From Myxococcales bacterium (GTDB taxonomy: Bacteria; Myxococcota; Polyangia; Fen-1088): DNA of 10,117 nucleotides. Below are positions 1 to 7,460 of this stretch, one piece after another. The stretch's first letter is position 1; each line of letters begins with the position of its first letter. The notes under the pieces are model-generated. The model ran no database searches and was not told where the DNA came from. It worked only from the letters and a program-made list of their open reading frames with translations. The DNA lies in assembly GCA_003153875.1 (NCBI GenBank), contig PMBY01000529.1, forward strand, positions 1-10,117, in the 5' to 3' direction. A program made the translations under genes and the position numbers.

Positions 1-1418
1 GAGCGCGCGGGCAGCGGCACCATGTGGCTGGCCGGCAATTCACCGAGCGAAGTCCAGGTTTCAGAGGTGGGCGGGGACTTGGCAGAGCCGATCGCTGCGC
101 CTGGGATGGACAGATAGACGGTGCGATACACGGCCGAGCTGGCCACGGCAAAACCACCAGTATCCACGCGAACCTCGGCGGCAAGCTTGCCGGTGTTGAG
201 CACGATCGCGGTCAGCCTGTCCCCTGTGGGCGAAAGAAAGGCCGAGGCGCGCACCTCGAGTTTGTCGCTCCTCGTACCCACACGCACGTCGCCTGGATCC
301 GTGTAGCGCGCGTAGTGCCGCAAAGAAAAATACTGGTCGCGCAGGCGCGGACCCTGGCGTTCCATGGACACCAGGCCTCCCCCGTCGCGCCAGATCAAAT
401 CCCAATACAGGAAGGCCGCCACGCCTTCTTCCACTAGCGAATTGTGAATCAGCCAGGCGGTTTCAAACCCACCCAAATAGCCGTGATCCTCGTCAGTCTG
501 GAATTCCGTCTGAAAGAGCGGCTTGTCGGTCACCTGTGCCGCCGCCTGCATCGGGGCCAGGAAGCTGTCGGGCCCTGGCTCTTTCCAGTCCCAGATATTG
601 TCGCTGCCTTTCTCATACAAATGATGGGCAATGCCGGCAACCAAATCGACCTTCATCGCTTTCACGAACCTCTGCAACAGCCCGTTGTGAATGCCCAGCA
701 CCTCGGGGCCGAGCATTTTGGGTGGATGAGGCAGGCTCGCCAGCTTGGCGTGAACTGCGGCCAATGCCTGGTCGTAGCCAGGATAGTCTTTGGTCTCGCT
801 CGCCTCGAACTTGCAGCCTTCCCAGGATGGAGGAATGAACGACGGCTCGTTTTCGATGCTCACCCAGTCGGGGACGATGCCCAGCGATTCGTAATGCACC
901 AGCGATTCGCGCCAGAAGTCAGCGAACTTCTCATAGACGAAGCGGCCGTTCTCTTTGGCCAGGGTGCAATCCGAGTCGCCCGTGCAGTCTTCCTTGCCGT
1001 TGGCTTTCAACGATGCCGGCGGGGACCAGGCCGAGAGCATGACCTTGGGCCGATGGCTGAGGGTCTGCGTGGCCTTTTGCAGGATTTCCACGTCCTGCGC
1101 GATGTTCCCGTCCTCGGGCTTGATCATGCGCTGATACCGGTTGCGCAGGCGCAGGATGTCCAGCCCCAGGTCGGGGAAGAGCGTCTGGTAGATCCCGGGC
1201 GGGGGGTTGGGCACCAGCTTGTCCTGGTGCCAGGCCAGGGATGCGCCGAATCCCTCTAGGGTTTGGTGGCGCTCGGTGGGAAGAATAGTCACCGAGGCAG
1301 ATGCCGTCTGTGCGACTGCGTTCGGTCCTGCGACCGGAACGGGACGCCGAATGCAGGCGGCCGCAAGCAGCAGGACAGCGCAAAGAACTTGGGGCAAGCG
1401 AAAACGCCGCACGGGCAT
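1..1418 (-). CDS. GH30-family glycoside hydrolase, predicted lipoprotein (3' end beyond window)
   Basis: Partial: 472 codons are visible and no stop is reached before the edge. The ATG at 1418 gives a basic N-terminus (MPVRR), a hydrophobic stretch and a possible lipobox ending at Cys22 (AAAC; Ala rather than Leu at -3 is weak), so the protein is probably exported and lipid-anchored. The mature start, around QTLEGFGAS, is typical of clan A GH30 enzymes, which hydrolyse beta-linked glucans, xylans or glucosylceramides. Asn190-Glu191-Pro in VSIENEPS is the expected acid/base, and Glu305 in LFQTEF the expected nucleophile. LSAWSPP near residue 135 and FLYWDLIW near 350 also fit the barrel. After about residue 370 the sequence turns beta-rich (LTAIVLNTG), matching the family's side beta-domain. 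Cys145 and Cys151 bracket a short loop that may form a disulfide. Substrate cannot be assigned; GH30 xylanase or glucanase is the best guess. The Shine-Dalgarno is weak (gaaga). Confidence 0.85.
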   Translation of the reverse strand, partial: MPVRRFRLPQVLCAVLLLAAACIRRPVPVAGPNAVAQTASASVTILPTERHQTLEGFGASLAWHQDKLVPNPPPGIYQTLFPDLGLDILRLRNRYQRMIKPEDGNIAQDVEILQKATQTLSHRPKVMLSAWSPPASLKANGKEDCTGDSDCTLAKENGRFVYEKFADFWRESLVHYESLGIVPDWVSIENEPSFIPPSWEGCKFEASETKDYPGYDQALAAVHAKLASLPHPPKMLGPEVLGIHNGLLQRFVKAMKVDLVAGIAHHLYEKGSDNIWDWKEPGPDSFLAPMQAAAQVTDKPLFQTEFQTDEDHGYLGGFETAWLIHNSLVEEGVAAFLYWDLIWRDGGGLVSMERQGPRLRDQYFSLRHYARYTDPGDVRVGTRSDKLEVRASAFLSPTGDRLTAIVLNTGKLAAEVRVDTGGFAVASSAVYRTVYLSIPGAAIGSAKSPPTSETWTSLGELPASHMVPLPAR

Positions 1419-1512
1419 GGGGGTGATTCTTCGGCACAAGGCTCGCGAAGGCAACGACTCGCGATCCCCACCTGTCTCAGCCCGCACGATGGGTCTATGA
1501 TGGATCACGGTT
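1419..1512. promoter_or_regulatory. Divergent intergenic region between GH30 and ABC ATPase genes
   Basis: This 94-bp gap separates two divergently read genes and so should hold both promoters. I see no convincing -35/-10 pair. The heptamer CTCGCGA occurs twice, at 1442-1448 and 1458-1464, with a 16-bp period; each copy contains the palindrome TCGCGA. This could be a binding site for a regulator, but the sequence is GC-rich and the match may be chance. Confidence 0.35.
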
Positions 1513-3069
1513 GTGGCAATAGTCGGTCCGATGCACGCCTCTGGCACAGCCCCCTACGTCGTCCTCGAAAACGCCACCTTTCGTGTGCCGGCCGGGCTGG
1601 TGTTTGCGGACAGCAACCTATCTCTTGGCCCAGGTGAGCGATGGGCGATAGTCGGGCCCAGTGACAGCGGGCAGGAACTGTTGCTGGCCGCGCTGGCAGG
1701 CAAATTGATCCTGGCCGAGGGCCGGCTCCGCCATCCCTTTCTCGAAAACGATGCGCGCTTTGTGGATTCGGTCTTTGGCGTGCTGCCTCCGGGGAGCATC
1801 GCCATGGCATCCATGAAACAGCATCGCCAGTTGCTCTTGGCGCGCGAGTTTCATCAGCTCCGCTGGCACGGCTCGTTCACCGCGGACAGCACCCGGGTGG
1901 GCGAGTATCTGGAACGCGGTCAAGTCGAGCAGCGCAATCCATTCGCGGTCATCGACGATGAAGGTGCGCAACGCTTCGAGAGCACGCGCCAGCGCGAGAT
2001 TGGCCGTTTCGAACTGACAGCCCTGCTCGACCGTCCCCTGGTGGCGCTGTCCAACGGCGAGCTGCACCGCCTGCTGCTGGCGCGGGCGCTGATGCTCGAT
2101 CCCGGTCTGCTTCTGCTCGACGAGCCCTTCGCAGGCCTGGATGTGCGCAGCCGCGAGATGCTGTTGCAAATTCTAGACGCCTTGCACGCGCAGGGCACCG
2201 GCGTGGTGCTGGCCTTCGCCCAGCCCGACGATCTGCCCGACGGCATCAGCCACATGATCGAGGTGCAAGAGCACCGGATCGTGTACGCGGGACCGCGCCG
2301 AGAGCTGCACAGGCCAAGCGCACACAGGTCCGCCGCGGCATCGACTCACGACAGCCCGGCCGCGGGTCCTGCATTGGTCGAATTCCGCGACGTCACGGTC
2401 AGGCAAGGCGCGGTCGTCCTGTTGGATCACGTGACCTTCACCATCAGCCGCGGCGAGCACTGGGCCCTGGTGGGCCCGAATGGCAGCGGCAAGTCCACGC
2501 TGTTGAGTCTGATCCTGGCTGACAACCCGCAGGCCTTTGCCAATCACATTCGCGTGGCCGGCCGGCAACTGGGACCCGGCTGCGGGATCTGGGAAATCAA
2601 GGCGCTGCTGGGCTGGGTCTCGCCGGAACTGGACGCATACTACCCGCCTGATGCCACTGCCATGGATGCCGTGCTGTCCGGTTTCGCGAGTTCGCTGGGC
2701 GTGTACGCCGAGCCAGACCACGACCAGAGAGCAGCCGCCTTGCAGTGGCTAGATCGTCTGGGCTTGGCAGGCGTCTGGGATCAGGCCTTTGCTGCTCTGG
2801 CCACCTGCGATCGCCGCCTGGTCCTGCTGGCCCGAGCCGCTGTGCATGGTCCCTCGCTGTTGATTCTCGACGAGCCCTGCCTCGGTCTGGACCAGCCCAG
2901 CCGCGAGCGTCTGCTTGCCGCGATCGAAGCCACCACCATCGCCTTGCACGCCGGCATGATCTTCGTCACGCACGACCCGAAGGAGATCCCCAGCAGCGTG
3001 ACCAAGCTGCTGGTTCTCGATTCCGGCCATCTCCGTTACGCCGGCCCCCGCGCAGAGTGGCAGGGCTAG
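1513..3069 (+). CDS. Tandem ABC ATPase, ModF/PhrA-like, with one degenerate ATP site
   Basis: 518 residues holding two ABC ATPase domains and no membrane segment, so not itself a transporter. Domain 1 spans about 15-265 and domain 2 about 287-515. The family resemblance is to ModF/PhrA: RQLGPGCGIWEIKALLGWVSPEL after the second Walker A, and the KQHRQLLLARE Q-loop region of domain 1. The exact role of that family is poorly known. Domain 1 has a broken Walker A (G48-P-S-D-S-G-Q54-E55, with Lys and Ser/Thr lost), Ala236 where the H-loop His should be, but an intact signature L179-S-N-G-E and Walker B D203-E204. Domain 2 has an intact Walker A (GPNGSGK327-S), Walker B D453-E454 and His487, but its signature is L429-A-T-C-D. 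The start is GTG 1513; ATG 1531 is an in-frame alternative and neither has a clear ribosome binding site. The stop overlaps the convergent vapC stop. Confidence 0.85.
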   Translation: MAIVGPMHASGTAPYVVLENATFRVPAGLVFADSNLSLGPGERWAIVGPSDSGQELLLAALAGKLILAEGRLRHPFLENDARFVDSVFGVLPPGSIAMASMKQHRQLLLAREFHQLRWHGSFTADSTRVGEYLERGQVEQRNPFAVIDDEGAQRFESTRQREIGRFELTALLDRPLVALSNGELHRLLLARALMLDPGLLLLDEPFAGLDVRSREMLLQILDALHAQGTGVVLAFAQPDDLPDGISHMIEVQEHRIVYAGPRRELHRPSAHRSAAASTHDSPAAGPALVEFRDVTVRQGAVVLLDHVTFTISRGEHWALVGPNGSGKSTLLSLILADNPQAFANHIRVAGRQLGPGCGIWEIKALLGWVSPELDAYYPPDATAMDAVLSGFASSLGVYAEPDHDQRAAALQWLDRLGLAGVWDQAFAALATCDRRLVLLARAAVHGPSLLILDEPCLGLDQPSRERLLAAIEATTIALHAGMIFVTHDPKEIPSSVTKLLVLDSGHLRYAGPRAEWQG

Positions 3070-3458
3070 AGCAGGGTCATCCCAATCGTGGCTGCGGCCT
3101 TGTCGAAGGTCACCATCCGCTTGCAGCCAGCCGCCACGGCGGTGCGCTCGACCAGGCAATCGGCGAAATCCGCCTTGCCCTGCTCAAACAGGCGCAAAGC
3201 CTGCCAGACAGTCTCCGACTCTTGCACGATTAGTTGGCGCGTTTCCAGGATGCGGCGAACGATCTGGCGCTGCTCCTCGCGCGAGGCTGAATAGCAGCTC
3301 TCGGCTACCCACACCAGCTCGGCCAACACCACCAGGCCGACGAATCCGGGCTCGGACTCGCTACATTCACGTTCGATGAGCGCCATGGCCCTGCGCGACT
3401 GCGCGCGATCATCTTGGGCGATGTAGCGGACCAGAACGTTGGTGTCGATGCCGATCAC
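3066..3458 (-). CDS. vapC: VapC-like PIN-domain ribonuclease toxin
   Basis: 130 residues, normal length for a VapC toxin. PIN-domain toxins are Mg-dependent endoribonucleases that cut tRNA or rRNA when freed from their antitoxin. The acidic metal-binding set is complete: Asp5 in IDTNVLVRY, Glu47 in LAELVWV, Asp97 and Asp100 in ADFADCLVE, and Asp119 in TFDKA. The start is GTG 3458, overlapping the antitoxin stop by 4 bases (GTGA), which implies translational coupling and matches the usual antitoxin-first order. The gene ends in a TAG at 3068-3066 that interlocks with the TAG of the convergent ABC ATPase gene. The RNA target cannot be read from sequence. Confidence 0.9.
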   Translation of the reverse strand: MIGIDTNVLVRYIAQDDRAQSRRAMALIERECSESEPGFVGLVVLAELVWVAESCYSASREEQRQIVRRILETRQLIVQESETVWQALRLFEQGKADFADCLVERTAVAAGCKRMVTFDKAAATIGMTLL

Positions 3459-3694
3459 CGCCCTGCCCCGCGCAACCGAATCGCTTTCTTCATGTCCTCG
3501 ATCGACACGGGCTTGGCCGGCTTGCGCAACAACCCCTTGAGTGATCGCACGTCCGAAACAGCCGGTCGCATCAGGAATTCGCCGTCCGCAGCTTCTATGA
3601 ACTCGACGCGAGCCCCGGTATCCAGTTTCAGCCGGTGCCGCACATCCAAAGGAATGGTAATCTGTCCCTTGCTCGTCAGCGTCGCCGTGGCCAT
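3455..3694 (-). CDS. vapB: AbrB/SpoVT-type antitoxin (VapB)
   Basis: 79 residues. Residues 3-45 form a swapped-hairpin AbrB-type DNA-binding domain, with the diagnostic TLTSKGQITIPLDVR followed by LKLDTGARVEF. The tail (about 48-79, DVRSLKGLL to the Arg-rich end) is where such antitoxins usually bind their PIN toxin. It should neutralise the downstream toxin and, with it, repress their shared promoter. The ATG at 3694 has a good ribosome binding site (AAGGA on the minus strand, plus-strand positions 3703-3707, 8 bases from the start). It is coupled to vapC by a GTGA overlap. Confidence 0.9.
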   Translation of the reverse strand: MATATLTSKGQITIPLDVRHRLKLDTGARVEFIEAADGEFLMRPAVSDVRSLKGLLRKPAKPVSIEDMKKAIRLRGAGR

Positions 3695-3702
3695 CTGGGT
3701 TA

Positions 3703-3755
3703 TCCTTACTGCATCGCTATGTCCTTACTATGCGCCAAGGGGGATGGATGCGCAA
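3703..3755 (-). promoter_or_regulatory. Candidate vapBC promoter with direct-repeat operator
   Basis: Read on the minus strand, TTGCGC (plus positions 3750-3755) lies 17 bases from CATAGT (3727-3732), a plausible -35/-10 pair about 32 bases ahead of the vapB start. The octamer AGTAAGGA occurs twice, at plus positions 3722-3729 and 3703-3710, with a 19-bp period (near two helical turns). The first copy overlaps the -10 and the second contains the Shine-Dalgarno. That placement suits autorepression by a VapBC complex. Promoter boxes are judged by eye. Confidence 0.4.
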
Positions 3756-3827
3756 GGGTGGGCGGCGAATCGAAGGTGTCGCGGCAACCACTCCCGACCC
3801 ACGCAAGCCCGCGCTCGGCCTCGGAGG

Positions 3828-3843
3828 TATAGTCTAGACTTGC
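3828..3843 (+). promoter_or_regulatory. -10-like box and 10-bp palindrome just ahead of the helicase start
   Basis: TATAGT at 3828-3833 resembles a -10 box, and AGTCTAGACT at 3831-3840 is a perfect 10-bp palindrome ending 3 bases before the ATG at 3844. No good -35 is seen. GGAGG at 3823-3827 is 16 bases from the ATG, too far for a normal Shine-Dalgarno. If TATAGT is used, transcription would begin almost at the start codon, giving a nearly leaderless mRNA. The palindrome could be an operator. Confidence 0.3.
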
Positions 3844-6201
3844 ATGGACGCGGATTCGCACAGCCCGGCCGACGACATTCCTGCCGAGGAGGAGCGCCTC
3901 TTTGCCCGGGTGATGCAAAGTTTGGCAGCGGCGGCGGCGCAGAAACCGGCCGGCGGCGGCAAAGCGCCGGGGCGCTTGCGTGCCTACGATGCCGAGTTGA
4001 TGGCCCTGCGCGACGAGATCGGCGAGGCGCGCCTGGAAGACGTACCTGCGCTCATTGCCCAGATGGAACGCCTGCAAGAGGTTTCGCTCACGCGTGCGGA
4101 TCTGCAAACCATACTGGTGGATCCGCGCTCGCCGTATTTCGGGCACCTGCACTTGCGCGAGCGAGTGGCCGGCCGGGGCGAGGTGGAGCGCGATGTGTTC
4201 ATCGGCCGCGCCACCTTCACGGATCCGCACACGCGCATTGCCATCGTGGACTGGCGTAACGCCCCGGTCAGCCAGCTCTACTACCGCTACTCCGAGGGCA
4301 GCGACTACGAAGAAACCTTTGGCGAGCGCGACGTCGAGGGCGACGTCCTGGTCAGGCGCACAGTGACCATCCAAGATGGGACGCTCCTGCGCATCGCCTG
4401 CCCGCAAGGGATCTGGGTCAAGCGTCGGCTGCCGGACCAGGACGCGCCCACCTGGCAGCGCATGGACGTGCCCCTGCGCGAGCTAGCGGGCGGCGAACGA
4501 ACCGCCACCCGGCCGATTCCTCGTCGTGGCACGCTGGGATCTGCGCGCGAGGACGAGCAGCGACTGGACCGGCATCTACCCGAGATCGCAGCGCTCATCG
4601 ATCCGCGCCAGTTCGAGATCATGACTGCCCCGCATGCGGGTGTGGTGGTCATTCAGGGCGGCGCGGGCAGTGGCAAAACCACCATTGGCCTGCACCGTCT
4701 GGCCTACCTGGGTTTCGCCTTTCCCGATCGCTTCCCGGCCAAACGCATGGTGGTGGTCACGCAAGGCACGGGTCTGGCCGCGTACATCGGCCAGGTGTTG
4801 CCGGCCCTGGGCTTGCCCGGCGTGCGCGTGGTGACCTTCGACGAATGGGCCGAGCGCGAGCTGCACAGGGCGATTCCCTGGATCCACGCCACGCTCACGC
4901 GCGACGTCCTGCCTGCGGTCACGCGCGTGAAGAGTCATCCGGCCTTGCTGCACGAGCTGGAGCGCAAGGCCGCGGCCCGCAAGGGCAAGCGCGGCTCGCG
5001 CGCGGCCGTGGAACTGTGGGCCGACCTGCTCACGGATCGCGGCCTGCTACTGTCGCTGCTGCGCAACGATCCCGAGATGCCGGTGTCTGAGGCCGATATC
5101 CTGGAAGCGCACCGGATCATGGTCACGCGCGTGCAGGCCATCGTCAGCCTGGATCCGCGCGATCGCCCCGCCGAGAAGAAGCGTGAGCCTCGCCACCCAC
5201 GGCCCCGCGACGAGAGCGAAGACCTGGCTGCGGCCGGTGTCTGGTCTGCCACAGGCGATAGTCCTCGCGGCAAGACCGTGGATTCGGATCTGCCCGAGGG
5301 CGTGCGGCGCTACGAGAGCGAGCGCGACGAGGTGGACTCCGACGAGAATGTGCGCGGCGAGATTGGCATCGACGGGCAGCGCACTGAGGACGATCAACCC
5401 CTGCTCGACGCCGACGACTTCGCCATCCTTCTGCGTGCCAATCAACTGGTGCGGCCGGTGGATTCGCCTCTGGCCCACCTGTTTGTCGACGAGGCCCAAG
5501 ATCTTTCGCCCATGAAGCTGGCGGCGCTGATCGGACAGACGCGATCCGGTTCGACTCGCAAGCTGCCCTCGCTGACCCTGGCGGGCGACACCGCACAAAA
5601 GCTGTTCCTGGACAACGGATTCGGCGACTGGCGCGCGGTTCTGTCGCACCTGGGCCTGGACCATGTGGCCATCGAGCCCCTGCGCATCGCCTACCGGTCG
5701 ACCTGCGAGATCTTGGAACTGGCCCGCTTTGCCATGGGGCCCTTGCCCATTGACGTGCCAGCCGAGGCCAAGCGGCGCGGCGCCCCGGTTGAGGCCTTTC
5801 GTTTCTCCGCCGTGGGCGCGGCCGTGGCTTTTCTCGCCGAGGCCCTGCGCGATCTGGCTGGCCGCGAGCCGCGTGCTACCGTGGCCTTGCTGGCTCGCTA
5901 CCCTGAACAGGCGGATCGCTGCTACGAGGGTCTGCGCCGCGCCGAGGTGCCGGCCTTGCGCCGCGTGCGCGCCCAAGAATTCACCTTCCGGTCCGGCGTC
6001 GATGTCACCGACGTGCGCCAGGTCAAGGGTCTGGAATTCGACTATGTCGTCATGCTGGACACCAACGCCAGCAGCTATGGCAGCGACGACGAATCCCGCC
6101 ACTTGTTCCACATCGGCGTGACCCGGGCCGCTCACCAGTTGTGGCTGCTGGTCACCGGCACGCCCAGCCCGCTGGTACCGCCCGAACGGCTGCAGGAGTA
6201 G
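3844..6201 (+). CDS. HelD-like UvrD/Rep-superfamily ATPase
   Basis: 785 residues, close to the usual size of HelD, a superfamily 1 ATPase that binds RNA polymerase and releases it from nucleic acid. An in-frame TAG at 3835 fixes the start at ATG 3844. Helices at about 13-33 and 45-80 form an N-terminal arm. The HelD-typical block follows at 97-185 (SPYFGHLHLRER, IAIVDWRNAP, LYYRYSEG). The motor core has Walker A G272-GAGSG-K278-T279, motif II D549-E550-A-Q-D553, motif III LAGDTAQ (579-585), motif IV IAYRS with Arg618, motif V VRQVKGLEFD (724-733) and motif VI GVTRA with Arg761. All ATPase residues appear intact. Between 437 and 525 lies a charged insert: basic and Pro-rich first, then acid-rich (15 Asp/Glu in 480-520). 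HelD is best studied in Firmicutes and Actinobacteria, so RNA polymerase binding here is inferred. A DNA helicase role is the alternative. Confidence 0.85.
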   Translation: MDADSHSPADDIPAEEERLFARVMQSLAAAAAQKPAGGGKAPGRLRAYDAELMALRDEIGEARLEDVPALIAQMERLQEVSLTRADLQTILVDPRSPYFGHLHLRERVAGRGEVERDVFIGRATFTDPHTRIAIVDWRNAPVSQLYYRYSEGSDYEETFGERDVEGDVLVRRTVTIQDGTLLRIACPQGIWVKRRLPDQDAPTWQRMDVPLRELAGGERTATRPIPRRGTLGSAREDEQRLDRHLPEIAALIDPRQFEIMTAPHAGVVVIQGGAGSGKTTIGLHRLAYLGFAFPDRFPAKRMVVVTQGTGLAAYIGQVLPALGLPGVRVVTFDEWAERELHRAIPWIHATLTRDVLPAVTRVKSHPALLHELERKAAARKGKRGSRAAVELWADLLTDRGLLLSLLRNDPEMPVSEADILEAHRIMVTRVQAIVSLDPRDRPAEKKREPRHPRPRDESEDLAAAGVWSATGDSPRGKTVDSDLPEGVRRYESERDEVDSDENVRGEIGIDGQRTEDDQPLLDADDFAILLRANQLVRPVDSPLAHLFVDEAQDLSPMKLAALIGQTRSGSTRKLPSLTLAGDTAQKLFLDNGFGDWRAVLSHLGLDHVAIEPLRIAYRSTCEILELARFAMGPLPIDVPAEAKRRGAPVEAFRFSAVGAAVAFLAEALRDLAGREPRATVALLARYPEQADRCYEGLRRAEVPALRRVRAQEFTFRSGVDVTDVRQVKGLEFDYVVMLDTNASSYGSDDESRHLFHIGVTRAAHQLWLLVTGTPSPLVPPERLQE

Positions 6202-6347
6202 CGCCTGGCCACACACTGGCCCGCCTGAATCGAACATCTCTGCACGAGCCGCGACCCGAGGTCCCCGGCCGTTGAAGAAACCTGGCGTATTGGATAGACA
6301 GGCTGCGAGGGATGGGCAACCGGTCGGCCCGGCCGAAGGAGGAGAGA
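6202..6347 (+). promoter_or_regulatory. Intergenic leader of the membrane-protein/phosphoesterase cassette, with strong ribosome binding site
   Basis: This 146-base gap has no gene. AAGGAGGAG at 6336-6344 is the strongest Shine-Dalgarno in the window; its AGGAGG core is 5 bases from ATG 6348 and decides that start over ATG 6312, which lacks one. A weak promoter candidate is TTGAAG (6272-6277) followed after 17 bases by TAGACA (6295-6300). I see no terminator hairpin with a T-tract after the helicase stop. Confidence 0.5.
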
Positions 6348-7457
6348 ATGCCAGAGAACGCGAACACCCAGGGTGCGAATCGAGAGGAGATGGCGATGCA
6401 TCCCACGCTGAAAGCCGAGGTGCAGCGCGTGAGGCGGATGCGGGAGGACGTTCTGCTCCTCCGATTCCACCTGGCGCGCCGTGCTGATTTCGCGAAAATC
6501 ATTGAGGCCGGCGATCGCCTCTCCTCAGAGCTTGCGCTCAACTCGTCGCTGGAGGTGATCGAGAATATCGAGCGGGGCCTGATCCCGCCGGTCGGTCACA
6601 TCGCAGCGGCGTCCGCGTCCCTGCTGGACACCATCGACAAGCTGGTCACGGCTGCGCACCCAGCACAAGAACAAGACGGAACGGGAGACGATCCGTTTCC
6701 GGTTACGCCCGAATCGCTGCGGGCGTGCCTGCCGAAAACAGACATTGCCTTCGCGCTCGGGCAAGCACCGAGCAAGAGCTACCGAGATACCGCAAACCAG
6801 GCGAAGAGCTTCCTGCGCGGCAAATACTGGAGGACGGTCATCTTCTTCACTTTCGCCGTCCTGGTTCAGAGCACGCTCGTGACTGGGAGCAAGCTGCTCA
6901 CGTGGTTCCACTTGTTGCCGACGGACGGGCGACCAGCGCAGCCGCTAGCGGAACTGCTGAACCCACACGGCGATCTGGAAACTGTCGGGATCCTCATTTC
7001 CGCGTTCTTGTGGGCGCTCGTCGGGTCATACGTGTGGATTCTCATCCGGTTCCGACGATTCGGCGCGACGTATACCTACGATCCGGCACTCAAGGGCGTG
7101 TTCGAGGCCCGCGTGGTCTCCGGATCGATCACAACGGTGGTCCTTCTGTACTTCGTCTTCGGCGGGGCGGAGCCTTGGGCCAAGAACTGGCAGGTAGACC
7201 TGCCGCTCTGGGCGTTCATCCTCGGCTACGCGGGCAAGCTACAGGTCGAGCTGATCGAAAAGATGGTCGAACGCATCCAAGGGGCGATCACGTCCATTGC
7301 CGGCGGCAAGGCAAAGGGGCGAGGTGGCGTCGCCAGCGAGACGGCACCGACGACGACGGCAGGCGCTGCCTCCGCACCGGCGTCAGACCAGCGCCCGGGC
7401 GAGCGAAAAATCGTCGAGACCAAACCCAAGAGCGGCGGGCCTGGCGTCAAGGGTTGA
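6348..7457 (+). CDS. Unrecognised multi-pass membrane protein
   Basis: 369 residues from ATG 6348 (in-frame ATG 6312 would add 12 residues but has no ribosome binding site). I do not recognise the family. The N-terminal 155 residues are mainly helical and charged, probably cytosolic. Four hydrophobic segments follow: about 160-182 (WRTVIFFTFAVLVQ), 212-234 (VGILISAFLWALVGSYVWIL), 258-273 (ITTVVLLYFVFGG) and 286-298 (PLWAFILGYAG). After the last comes an amphipathic stretch (KLQVELIEKMVERIQGAI), then a Gly/Ala/Thr/Lys-rich disordered tail from about 318. No enzyme motif is visible. The gene ends 3 bases before the phosphoesterase start, so the two are almost certainly co-transcribed, and a joint function is likely. 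The membrane protein may anchor, sense or act as a pore, but none of these is shown by the sequence. Confidence 0.8.
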   Translation: MPENANTQGANREEMAMHPTLKAEVQRVRRMREDVLLLRFHLARRADFAKIIEAGDRLSSELALNSSLEVIENIERGLIPPVGHIAAASASLLDTIDKLVTAAHPAQEQDGTGDDPFPVTPESLRACLPKTDIAFALGQAPSKSYRDTANQAKSFLRGKYWRTVIFFTFAVLVQSTLVTGSKLLTWFHLLPTDGRPAQPLAELLNPHGDLETVGILISAFLWALVGSYVWILIRFRRFGATYTYDPALKGVFEARVVSGSITTVVLLYFVFGGAEPWAKNWQVDLPLWAFILGYAGKLQVELIEKMVERIQGAITSIAGGKAKGRGGVASETAPTTTAGAASAPASDQRPGERKIVETKPKSGGPGVKG

Positions 7458-7460
7458 ACC

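Noticed and set aside
444..1259. 271-codon open frame on the plus strand
   Set aside because: It lies antisense to the GH30 gene, whose frame carries family motifs and both catalytic residues; the plus-strand translation has no recognisable domain.
1654..1677. Sequencing error as cause of the odd Walker A in ABC domain 1
   Set aside because: Restoring Gly, Lys and Ser/Thr would need several separate base changes, the frame is continuous on both sides, and the H-loop His of the same domain is also lost.
3414..4259. 281-codon plus-strand frame spanning vapB and the helicase start
   Set aside because: It crosses the antisense of vapB, the divergent promoter region and the helicase in another frame; its translation is Arg/Gly/Ala-rich with no domain.
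5047..6237. 396-codon open frame on the minus strand
   Set aside because: Antisense shadow of the helicase gene in high-GC DNA; the helicase frame carries all the motifs in this interval.
6202..6240. Terminator hairpin after the helicase stop
   Set aside because: Only short GGCC repeats are present, with no stable stem followed by a T-tract.
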